A stretch of 64,000 nucleotides of DNA from Anaeramoeba flamelloides (taxonomy: Eukaryota > Metamonada > Anaeramoebidae): assembly GCA_027625915.1 (NCBI GenBank), contig JANTQA010000023.1, positions 22,444,001-22,508,000 of the forward strand, written 5' to 3'. The translations under genes and the position numbers were made by a program. The notes under the pieces are model-generated. The model was given only the letters and a program-made list of their open reading frames with translations. It made no database searches and was not told the DNA's origin. Shown here one piece after another: positions 47,524 through 58,087 of the stretch (positions within the stretch are counted from its first letter, which is position 1; every line of letters begins with the position of its first letter).

Positions 47524-47869
47524 TAATGTATTTTTTTTGTATATTAATTAAAGCCTTTTTATATTCAAATCTTAAGCCATGGTTTTCAGGTTATTAAAAA
47601 TACACCTAAGAAGATATCTCTAAAATTAATTTTTCCACCAAGTTGGTTATGAATATTTTTGTATTATTATTCCTGTAATATTCAAGAATTCTCTCTTAAA
47701 TTAATACTATTAAACATTACCACTTTTCAGTTTATTGCTATAAGAATATTTTTAAAAATAAAATTGAAATGGAAAAAAAAATAAAAATAATGTATAAATA
47801 AACATGTATATATTTGATAATCCTGTGATATAAATCATATCGTTTCTTTATTTAATCTCTGAGAATTTT

Positions 47870-48255
47870 GTATTAAATGTTAATATAAACTAAAAAATTA
47901 ACAATTAGTAAAAATCATATAGGTTTCTGAAAGCTCTAGTATGGAAAAAGAAAATTTAAAAAACGAAGAATTAAATGTGAAATTTTTCTCAAATAATGAT
48001 AATTAACGGGTAATTTTTGTGAAAAAAAAAATAAAAATAACCCAAAAGTTGAAAAAAACTCTAAAAAATTTTGAAAAAAATTCAATTCATAATTCAATTT
48101 TCAAAAAATATCAGTATCTTACCTTCAAAATTGATTTGAATTATTGTATGTGGTTTGATATTGAATTGGGTATTGTATTTAAACTTGAAGAAGTTAAAGT
48201 ACTGGTCTCACTTGGTACATGTATTTTAGACTCCCTATACTAGTATTTTTTACCC
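47870..48255 (+). mobile_element. Degraded family F element, copy 5
   Basis: Shows the family F order of blocks: GGTTTCTGAAAGCTCTAGTA, AATTTTTCTCAAA, then TTCAAAATTGATTTGAATT. Both termini are eroded. A 74-codon frame inside (48,019-48,243) uses a non-ATG-conserved region and is not considered real. Confidence 0.5.
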
Positions 48256-49017
48256 CAATAAATAAAAACAAAAATAAAAAAGGAAATTATATATATATAT
48301 TGAAAATCCGGAAGATACCAACAAACATTCAAAAAATGAAATTTGATTTTTCTGATGAATTAATTAGAAAATTATCCCTTTAATTCTGTTAAATTCTCAT
48401 CTAATTATCTTTTTATCAATTCATTAACTATTATTTCCTTTAGAAATATTAGTTAAATCAAAATATCCAAAAAAAAAAAAAAAAAAAAAAAGGTATTCAG
48501 AAAAATCAAAAAGATAAGATTATTAGGTTTTTTTCTTTAAATCTTAAAATGAAGAAGAGAAAAAAACCATAATATTTATCATATATATGATTGAGACGTA
48601 AGGATGGAAATAAAATTTTGAAATTGTAGGAAAAATGATTATCAATTTTTTATAGTTTCTAATGGTAATCTAAAACTAACCAACATGTGATGTAAGATAG
48701 ATCCCAAAAATTAGCAATGAAAATAATGAAAAATATTTATATAAAAAATTGTCAAAAAAAGAAACTCAATTTTAAATTAGAATTTGATTTTAAATTTATA
48801 ATTTTAATAATTTTTTTTCAATTTTTACTGTTACTATTTGAAACTTTTTGAAATCATGAAGATTTTTTATTTATTTTTTTAATAAGTAATTTTTATATCA
48901 AGAATATTACAAAAATAAATACTTTGTCAAATATAGAGTTTTGTAAAATAACCACAAATTAGATTAAATCAAATTAAATTGATTTAGTGCTGGAATAAAG
49001 CATTTTGGGCTGATGAT

Positions 49018-49325
49018 AATTTTTGTAGATTTTTGTAGATTCTTGACTTTTGTAGATTTTTTCAGAGTGGTAGTTGTACTAGGGAAACACCTGACCTAAG
49101 TTCGATCCCCAGCAAGTCTATTTATCTTTTGAGACAATTTATGGAAAATTAAAAATAATATACATTTGATTTGCAAATATCAGCCATTTTAAACAAAGAC
49201 TAAAAATAAGTCATAATAAATGATGTGTCTCGCTTTGCTCAAACAAAATTTATCATTTTTGAAGCAGATCGTGAAAAAAAGATTGTAATCAAATGTTGAG
49301 AATCTACAAATATCTACATTTTACC
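49018..49325 (+). mobile_element. Inverted-repeat element containing a tRNA-like segment
   Basis: The left end TTTGTAGATTTTTGTAGATT continues CTTGAC. The right end GAATCTACAAATATCTACAT is its inverse. The 308-base unit encloses a tRNA-like stretch at 49,060-49,116. It may be a SINE-like or MITE-like element; only one copy was found in this window. Confidence 0.5.
49060..49116 (+). ncRNA. tRNA-like relic with A- and B-box resemblance
   Basis: CAGAGTGGTAGTTGTACTAG resembles a tRNA D-arm (half of an A box). GTTCGATCCCC at 49,100-49,110 matches the B-box/T-loop consensus GGTTCGANTCC. Spacing between them is about four bases shorter than in a tRNA and the T-stem pairs only partly (about 3 of 5), so this is not a functional tRNA. 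It could be a pseudo-tRNA or the head of a SINE. Confidence 0.4.
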
Positions 49326-49423
49326 AATTTTCCCTCAATTTGTATTAAATTGAAGAAAATTATACATTTGTCCATCTAAAATCAGAAAAGTACTGTATAA
49401 ATCTCAAAATTGCCATTTTTATA

Positions 49424-49622
49424 TAATCAGTTCGACTTTTATGACACAAACTTTCAATGAAATTTAAGAAACAATATAAAAACCCAAATTAAAGCACAGA
49501 ATTCAAATTATAGTTAAATAATTTGTTGAAAAAAATAATTACCAAAAAATGTAATATAATTTGAGATTTTTTTGTTCCTTAAATTTCTTTGAAAGTTTTT
49601 GTCCTAAAAGTACAACTGACGG
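49424..49622. mobile_element. Palindromic MITE, family A, copy 7
   Basis: TCAGTTCGACTTTTATGACA, then CAAACTTTCAATGAAATTT, is mirrored by AAATTTCTTTGAAAG and AAAAGTACAACTGACGG. It is more diverged than copies 4 to 6. TA flanks both ends. Confidence 0.7.
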
Positions 49623-49939
49623 TAATTTAAAATCCTTTTGGAACTATTTTTTGCTATTTATTTTTTTTTTTTTCATTTATGATACTTTCAATTATTATTT
49701 TTTTTAGGTAATTTTTTTTTTATTGGTAATGCTATTCTTATTATTTAAGTTATGGTTTTACCATATTCAGAAATATAATGTGTTTTTTTTTTTTTTTTTT
49801 CAAACAAATTCAGTTTAATTTACCAATATCATTGGGTGACAAACTACTTCTTGAGTATCGAGTAAATTTATTATTGTTTGTTAGACACTTAGGAATTAAA
49901 AAAATCAATAAATTAATGTGAAACAACAAAAAAATATTC

Positions 49940-50415
49940 AGTTACCAAACAAAAAAAAGCCTTTGATGTGTGTTCCAAAAATTAAAATTTGTTTTTTTCT
50001 TTATTTTATTCTTGTACAATATCTAATTCACTACACAATAGTATAACTAAGTCAAATCAATTTTTATGAAATTTTTTCTTTTTGATATTTTCAATAAATT
50101 TTAAATTAGGGATGAAATTAATTCAAAATTTTTCATGATTCTGCAATTTTTTTAAATTTTTTTGTTTTTTTAGTTAAAAAAAATTCTAATTAAAAATTTA
50201 ACTCTATTTTTAGAGAAAATTTTTTTACCTTTGATCCTTCATTTTTATAATTTCTTTTTTAATAATACAAGTTTAAGAAACTAATACCATATTTGCTACT
50301 TATTTATTATCAGTTTCTTGATCGATTGTTGTATAAACGTTCTATAAATAATAAACATTGTTTTTTATATTTCGAAAGATGTAGGAAACTTTTTTAAAGG
50401 TTTTTTTGATAACAG
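49940..50415 (-). mobile_element. MITE, family F, copy 4 (reverse)
   Basis: Reverse complement of family F, with TTTGATCCTTCATTTTTATA, AAGAAACTAATACCATATT and a right end TTTTTTTGATAACAG before TA. About 476 bp, the same as F2. Confidence 0.65.
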
Positions 50416-51279
50416 TACTAAATGCCCCCCTGAAGGACTATATTTTCTGCCGAAATAAATGAAATTGTTAGCAAAAAAACACTCTCGAAAGAGTTCTAAA
50501 ATCTCAATTAAATGTTCTATCCACGAAGAATTTATTTGAGTAAAAATGTAAAATTTTCACAATTCTAACAAATTTTACTCTCCTTAGATCCTTACTAAAA
50601 TTTAATTTTATTATTTCATAATTTCGATTTCAAATCGTAAAACATAAAAGTATTTCTCATGTTATTACAAATATTTTTACTAGTTACATTTACAATTTCA
50701 ATCTGTTTTAAATTTTGAACTTTAGGTGATATTCACCAAAGTTATTTTTTGAACAATTAAAGATCTATTTGAATTTTTTTTCTTTATTTTCTTGATTTTT
50801 ATTTTGAAAATTGAAATTTTTTGTTTAATTTCTTCAGAAAGGAAATTCAATTTGAAGAAGTGAATGTAAAATAACACAATCACTGAACACGTTCCATGCC
50901 GGTATATTGTCCTGAATTCTAGTTTATTTCGATATGAGGGTACTTTCCAATTAAATATTTTAGATAACCAAACACATGCCTCCAAAAGAAACCAAGATTC
51001 TATTAATCGATTCCAACATTTTTTCAAATTTATTTCAAAATTAAATTACTTTATTTTTTTGAAACCAAACCTTTTAGAGTAAAAAATCACTAATTAAAAT
51101 TATTATCATTCATTCTTTAAACTCAAACGAAAGTGTAACACATTCTTGAGAGTGGAAAAAGTAACATCATTGAGAAATAACCCTTTTTTTCAAAAATGGT
51201 TATTCATTTTTATTCTCTTTTGATTTTTAATATTTTTTTTTTTCTTTTTTTTTTTTTCAAATAATTTCTCTTCTTTAGG
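50416..51279. other. Upstream flank of the RBM26-like gene
   Basis: Contains a patch of less AT-rich sequence (about 50,860-51,020) with overlapping coding-looking frames on both strands, none with a domain. The 100 bases before the gene are strongly T-rich and end in TTTCTCTTCTTTAG directly before GATG, the form of a splice acceptor. The mRNA may therefore have a leader intron or an unseen upstream exon. Confidence 0.35.
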
Positions 51280-52851
51280 ATGAGTAGTAATCGTGAAAGA
51301 CACAATGATCGGTATAGTGAAAGAGAAAGAGAAAGAAACAGAAGTGGCTATGGGGAAAGGAGCTATAACCGTGAAAGGTATCGATATAGGAGTGATAATA
51401 ATTATTCTGATCGAAATAACAGCTTCCGTTCCTATCGCTCACAAAGGCCGAATAATAAAGTGCCACAAATCCAACAACAAAGAAGCTCTCTACGGCTGGA
51501 AGAGCTCCCATCAGAACTGTTTAATGTTTTGGCCATTTCAAAAATGGTTGGTAAATTTGGTAAAATGATGAAAATAAATCTAAACAACAACAGATCTGCA
51601 TGGGTTAGGTTTTCAAACTTTAAAAGTTGTCGCAAGGCATACAAATACTTGGAGGACGTTGCACGGAAAAAAGACTTTGAAATTTTTTGGCCATATTTGC
51701 GACAAAAAGAATATATTGATCGAATGTCAAATATCCTTGACGAAGATGAAGATAGGGTAAATCTTCGTTTACCAAACAAGCGATCTTCTCGATGGGAGAG
51801 GAAAATTGAAGACTTTATCGAAGATCTAAAATACGATCTAAGCAAATCAAAAAGATCTGATGAAAAAGAAGAAAAGAAATCGAAATATAAAAAAAAATCT
51901 TCACGATACTCAGACTCTGAGAGTGGATCACAATCTGAAACGAATTATAAATCTTCAACTAAAAAGAAAAGGAAAAGTAGAAGTAGAAGTAGAAGTAGAA
52001 ATAGAGGCGAGAGCAGGGGTAAGAGTAGAAGCAGGAGCAGGGGCAGGAGTAGGGATAGGAGTGAAAGTCCAAAACGAAAAAAAAGAACAAAAAGAAAAAT
52101 TGAAGGAAGTAGAAGTAGAAGCAGAAGTAGAAGTGTGAGTGAAGGTAGGGAAAAGGATCGAAAAAAGAAGAAAAGAAGTAGGAATAGAAGTGAGAGCAGA
52201 AACAGGAGCAAAAGTAGGAGCAGGAGCAGGAGCAGGAGCAATAACAGGAGAAGGAACAAGAGAAAGAACAGGAGAAGGAATGGAAGCTATAGTCGGAGTA
52301 GGAGTAGAAGTAGAGGCAGGGGCAGGAGCAGGAGTAGGGATAGGAGTGAAAGTTTAAAACGAAAAAAAAGAGAAAAAGAAAAAGATCAAAGAAGCAGAAG
52401 CAGAAGTGAGAGCAGGAGCAGGAGCAGGGATAGGAGTGAAAGTCCAAAACAAAAAAAAAGAACAAAAAGAAAAATTGAAGGAAGCAGAAGTAGAAGTAGA
52501 AGTAGAAGTGTGAGTGGAAGTAGGGAAAAGGATCGAAAAAAGAAGAAAAGAAGTAGGAATAGAAGTGAGAGCAGGAGCAGGAGCAGGAGCAGAAGTTTAA
52601 AGAAAGAAAGAAAAGATCAGGAAGAAAAAAATACTATTATAGTTAAATGGGATCATAAAAATCAAGATATTGATACATCAAAAATACTTGATCACCTCAA
52701 AACCTTTGGAAAAGTCAAATCACATTCAGAGTTATTAGATAACGGGCTTATTATTGCATACCATACATCAGAAAAGGCAAGGCTCGCTTATAAAGAGGGA
52801 TCCGAGTTTTCTATGGTCAAACTATCTATCGAATACCAAAATAAAAATTAA
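51280..52851 (+). CDS. RBM26/27-like RNA-binding protein with inserted RS domain
   Basis: A continuous frame of 523 residues from ATG. Residues 1-60 are Arg/Ser/Tyr-rich. RRM1 spans about 69-140: SLRLEELPSELFNVLAI, KMVGKFGKMMKINL, RSAWVRFSNF, EIFWP, in the order and wording of the RBM26/RBM27 RRM (KVPPELNN, FSRFGT, ALIQF, WHRE). Residues 190-445 are an RS domain with an internal duplication (257-307 repeated at 382-432). RRM2 is at about 451-518: TIIVKWDHKNQDID, HLKTFGKV, NGLIIAYHTSEKARLA. RBM26/27 and fission-yeast Rmn1 work with nuclear exosome adaptor complexes; that role here is inference. The CCCH zinc finger and PWI-like N-terminus of animal RBM26 are not present in this frame and could lie in an upstream exon. 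Confidence 0.85.
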   Translation: MSSNRERHNDRYSERERERNRSGYGERSYNRERYRYRSDNNYSDRNNSFRSYRSQRPNNKVPQIQQQRSSLRLEELPSELFNVLAISKMVGKFGKMMKINLNNNRSAWVRFSNFKSCRKAYKYLEDVARKKDFEIFWPYLRQKEYIDRMSNILDEDEDRVNLRLPNKRSSRWERKIEDFIEDLKYDLSKSKRSDEKEEKKSKYKKKSSRYSDSESGSQSETNYKSSTKKKRKSRSRSRSRNRGESRGKSRSRSRGRSRDRSESPKRKKRTKRKIEGSRSRSRSRSVSEGREKDRKKKKRSRNRSESRNRSKSRSRSRSRSNNRRRNKRKNRRRNGSYSRSRSRSRGRGRSRSRDRSESLKRKKREKEKDQRSRSRSESRSRSRDRSESPKQKKRTKRKIEGSRSRSRSRSVSGSREKDRKKKKRSRNRSESRSRSRSRSLKKERKDQEEKNTIIVKWDHKNQDIDTSKILDHLKTFGKVKSHSELLDNGLIIAYHTSEKARLAYKEGSEFSMVKLSIEYQNKN

Positions 52852-53908
52852 TCAATTTTCTATACAAGTGATCATTTGAGAAATTTAAAGGTGAGCTGAG
52901 CTTTGATATTTTCACAAGTATATCAAAACTTTTTCTTTTTTTCATTTTATAACAATTTCCGATTTCATTTTTTTTTTTTTGAAATCTCACCATAACTTTT
53001 CCTTACTTTTAATATTTCTCATTTTCAATTATTTTTTTAATTTTTTCTATTTATTCTTTTTTATCTTATTTCTTTTTTTGTTCCAATCTTGACATTAGAC
53101 AATTAATTTATGAATAACAAAATCACTATTACTATTGATCACAAGTCTCTTCATTTTCTCATTTTTTATTTTAATTTATGTTGATCTAAATTTCCTTTTC
53201 CATAATGTTATGATTTTTATTTTGGCGTATATTTTTATGTTTATGTTATATATGTTTTTTGATTCTCATTTTCAAAATGAAATATATTAGAAAAGTACGA
53301 AAGTAATAATACATATGTTTATGCTCTTATGTATGCCTCTATGTGTATATGTCTCGATTTATGATGTTAGTGAAAACTGTTCGATTTCAATTTTCCAACT
53401 TTGGTATTAGACTAGATACTATTTTATGTTAATTTGGTTGATGCAGATTATGAATTGCTCAAAAAAATTATTTGATTCGATATTATTAAAAATAGCAAAA
53501 TTTTGAACAAATTCTTTATTTTTATTAATAATTAAGGTTACAATTATGAAATTATGATTTTAATTGTAATAATTGGAATCATTTTTTTCATATAAATTCT
53601 TTCTATTACTTTTTACATTCTTTTTAAAAAAGCAAGAATTACTATTTTTTTGTTTTTTATAAAAAAAATTATTTTGTGGAAAAATTTTTTTTCTCAGGTT
53701 ATAATTTATTTTGCATTTCTTGTTCATTTTTAAAAAGGAATTTTGACATTAAATTTTCATTTTTTTTTCTCAAAATTCAATAAATATTTGAGTTTCAATA
53801 ATATAGTTTTATAGAGCTAATAATAAAAGAATAATTATTAATAGTTGATTCTTAATAAAAACTTTATTAAAAATAATATAGATCATTAAGATTTTTTCCT
53901 TTGTCTTG
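52852..53908. other. Intergenic, nothing recognised
   Basis: AT-rich with a TATGT-rich patch around 53,225-53,355. No gene or matched repeat. Confidence 0.4.
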
Positions 53909-54165
53909 CAGTCTGTTCCACTTTTCATGTACAAACTTTCAACGAAATTTAAGAAATAAAAAAAAAAATTCTCAAATTAAGACATATAATTTTGAATTTG
54001 GATTTTACAAATTATTTTAGAATCTGAATTTGGTGTCTGATTATGGAATTTTTTTTTACACAATTTATTTTACTCAAATTTGAATCGTGTGTTTTAATTT
54101 GAGAATTTTTTTTTTTATTTCTTAAATTTCGTTGAAAGTTTGTGCATGAAAAGGGGAACTGACTG
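53909..54165. mobile_element. Palindromic MITE, family A, copy 8 (long variant)
   Basis: CAGTCTGTTCCACTTTTCAT at left is mirrored by ATGAAAAGGGGAACTGACTG before TA. The centre is longer than in other copies (257 bp total) because the middle segment, with GAATTTGG and ACAAATTATTTTA motifs, is partly duplicated. Confidence 0.72.
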
Positions 54166-56503
54166 TAAGTTAAAATTTTGATTTTAAGAGTTAATACTTC
54201 GGTAATCTATAAAATGACAAAAATACCTAATTTTTTTCGTTGATGATTCATTTTCCAACTATTTGGATTATTTTTGTAAAAAACTTGTGAAAAAAAATTC
54301 GTAACCAGAAGTATTTTTTCTAAATTTTATTTTTTTTTTTTTGATAATTTTTTTTGAAAGATCAAATACTTTTATCTCATTATTTAAATCAAATCTTCGA
54401 ATTCTCTCCTTGAAAAATTGGCTTTAATTTTCTTTGTTTAACCAAACAAGTATATTGGGTTTTTAACATGTATTTTGTTATCATGTATGAAAATGTGAAT
54501 TTTTCCCGTTTTTAAACTGTAACTTTTTAATCATAGACTTTTGAATTTTAGAGTTACACAGAAAAAAATACTTGTGTATTAAGGAATCAGAACTCTACAA
54601 ATAAAAGGACAAAATTTTGAAATATTTTATTGGTGATCTTCTTAAATTACAAATTTTGTATATGTCAAGTGTTAAAAAAATCTAATCGACCAAGAAACCA
54701 AAAAAAGTAATTTTTTTTTTTAGTAAGTGAAAGATCAATTTTTTTTTTTTCATTTTTTCTGAAAAAGAAAACATTTAAATTCATTAAATTTCTACTATTA
54801 TTCAATTTTTTTACCCTATTTATTGTCATTTCAATCATCATTAAACAATACCTAGTTATTGTTGCCAGGAATATTAAAATTAGGATTTTTTTTTTTTTTG
54901 AGATAATTCTTTTGGTTAACCAAAAAATTGATATATTTAACTGATTAAAAAATAATTGTATTTTTTTAAGAAGAATAGTTATAAATATTAAATTTTTAAA
55001 GTTATTTCCAACTTTTACTCAGAAATTTTGTTTTTTTTACAAGATGAAATTAGATTTTTCATTATAAAATTTTCTTGAAGATATTTGGGGAATCAAGTAA
55101 TTTTATCCTCAAAATTCAAAAAAATTTTTTTTTGACAAAAATGATATAAATTGCTAGAAGAATTCTTGTGAATAAGAACAAATAATTTGTTTAAAAAATT
55201 CTTTCAAATTTTTATTTAATTTTTTAAAAACAAGAACAAAAACTTTTTTAAAACCATATAGAAAAAAAAATTTACTTAATAAATCTCAATTTAATTGAGA
55301 AACTTTTCTTAATCTTCCATCAGATATTCGTTTATTGAATCACCCATACTTCAATTGGTTTTATTAACTTATGTCTGTATTGGAATATTCATTATTAATA
55401 ATAATTATAAAATAAAAAAATTTTCTTTCAAAAAGCAATACTTCTCAACATAAAACGAAATATATGCTATACTATTTTCAAGAATTAACTCAATTGCTAA
55501 TACAAATAATTGGTTACTCTTTTGTGATTTATATTGACTACATGTGAATTTTAGTTTTCAAAAAATAGAAGAAAAATAATAAATTGTTTAAATGAGAATA
55601 ATTCATTCATTTAATAAATCGAAACTTAAATTACAAAAAAAATTTCTTCAGAATCTTTACCAGATTTCATTTTATTTTCAAAAAATGCTACTCCCTTAAA
55701 TAAAATAATACCTTATATAAATAACTAAATCCCTTAACTTTTGGTTTCTAAAAAGTAATTTAAATTTTTAGAAATAAAAATCAAGTGTTTGCTACAAGAT
55801 CTCTTATTCAACACCTAACATAACAAGATAATTCAGAACGATTTACAAAGTAAAAATTGATGATTTTTAGAGGACTTAATTCTGATCTACTCTTTTTGAA
55901 AAGAGTTTGGGTACCTTAAATTTAAACTTAAATTTCAACAGAAAAGTGTGAGAAAGAACATTATCTAAAAACATATTTTGAGAAAAAAATAATCCAATTT
56001 AGGGTAATTTTTCTACAATATTTCATTTGAAAAAAAGATTTGTTTGTAAAAAATATTTTCCTCTTAATTTTTTTGGAGTAAAAAATAAAAAAAAGTATTT
56101 TCCTTTGAATAATTAAACTTTCCTTGCCTTTTGAACAATATTTCAGACACCCTTTCTCTAACTGTTATTAACCATGAACATTTTAATTCTCCACACAAGG
56201 CAAATATGTAGAATACATTGAAAATAATTCAATTTCATTTTTCTCTTTTATCTTTCTCTTTCTATTCCTTGGAGCTTGTTTTTTGAAATTTCTTTTAAAA
56301 AAAAAACAACTAACTCCTATTAATTCTTAAATACCTTTCTAAACAAGATCTTTTTCAAAAATCCATCTTGAAAACAACAAAAAAATATCTTTGGGTTGTT
56401 TTAATTTTTCAACATTTTCCCCAAAAATACAAAACAAAAACAAAAACAAAAACAATAACAAAGTCAAAACAAAAAAAAAAAGAAAGCACAAACAAGAATT
56501 GAA
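54166..56503. other. Intergenic and RasGEF promoter side, nothing recognised
   Basis: AT-rich with no supported gene. The last 80 bases before the RasGEF start are C/A-rich on the + strand (repeats of ACAAAA) and low in T, which is typical of a 5' leader in this window. No TATA box can be singled out. Confidence 0.35.
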
Positions 56504-58052
56504 ATGACAAACGAACAAAAACAAATCAACACACTTGAACAAATCTTAGGTTCACCACTTGAAAATAACATTTCGGAAGAGATCGTTGTAACAAGAAAAG
56601 AAAAACAAATGGTTTCAAAATATGAATTAAATTTTGAAGGAACAACGATCCTTGAGGGCACGATTGAAAAAATTGTCATTTATCTAACTGATCCAAAGTA
56701 TTCAAATTACAAGACCATCAAACAATTTTTATTAATTTATCGAAACTTTCTCGATCCTGTTGATCTAATGAAGAAATTAAGCGAACGATTTGAAACATGT
56801 TCGCCGAACTTTCAAGTCGAATCTGAATTTACCAAATTAAAATTAATCCAAATCCATTCCAATGTAATCAACTTTTTAAACATTTGGATTAACGAGCAAA
56901 TTCAAGACTTTGTCTTAAACGAGGTGCTTGTGGATGCAACAAAGCATTTTTTGGAAAAGCAATTAAGCCAAGTGAACAAATATGACTCGATCAGGCTATT
57001 GACAACGTTAAATATCCAAATGGGGAATCTTCCACAAAGGATCTACATTAAAGGAAGCCACAGCTCACGTAATAATAAAAACGAACAAAGCAATATAGTC
57101 TTTGTGAACAATTATCCAGAATCGATCAAGCCTTCCAATTTGAAAAAATTAAAATTTGAAGACCTCTCGCCAATTGAAGTCGCGAGACAATTAACTTTGA
57201 TTGACGAAGAAATATTTCATAAAATTAGTTCTTTTGAATTTGTCAATTTATTATGGACAAAGGAACCACTCGAATCGGAAACCTTTCAAAAGCAATCCCC
57301 AAATTTGAATAGATTTTTATTTCGATTCAATTCTTTGCGATTATTTGTAATCTCCACAATTTTAATAAAAAAGAAAAGTGTAATAAATAGAGCAAATATC
57401 ATCGGCATGTGGGTTGAAATTGCTAACCAATTATTAATTTTAAATAATTATAATTCCGTTTATTCGATTATTTCTGCTCTACAATCGCATGCAGTTATGA
57501 GACTTGACCTAACTTGGCGTGAGGTGAAAAGCGGCTCTAAGAGATTAATCGATCAGATTTTAACAAATATTAGCCCCGAAAACAATTACAGAAAGTATCG
57601 AAATCTTTTAAAAAATACCAATTTGCCAGTAATCCCCTTTTTAGATTTATATCTATATGATATATCTAGAATTGATCATTTGTACCCTAATTATATTACT
57701 AATGGAAATGAAAATAATATAAACGACCAGAAAAATAACAACAGAATAATAAATTATAAAAAATTTATCTTAATTTCAGAAATATTAAACCAAATAGATA
57801 TTTTTCAAAAGGGCAAATATTTATTAAATGTAATTCCTGAAATGAAAGATTTTTTAATGAATGACAATAACGACAATGAGAGCCATTTGGTTGAAGCTGA
57901 ATTATTAATTGAATCAAAGACAATGGTTGAAACAAATTCAAATTATAATTCTTTTAATTTATTATTTGGCTATATCTCTGAAAATAAATTAAGTCTTAAT
58001 GGGAATATTAACAACAACTATGACGATAATGATAATGTTAATAATAATAATG

Positions 58053-58087
<35 letters not shown>

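Noticed and set aside
48019-48243. 74-codon plus-strand frame
   Set aside because: It lies inside degraded family F element 5, and the homologous copies do not keep the frame open.
50722-51027. 101-codon minus-strand frame upstream of the RBM26-like gene
   Set aside because: No recognisable domain, Lys/Ile low complexity in the second half, and competing frames on the + strand.
51945-52465. Antisense Leu/Phe/Ser-rich frames of 104 and 168 codons
   Set aside because: They are shadows of the RS repeat region on the opposite strand; the composition is a by-product of the AGR/AGY codons.
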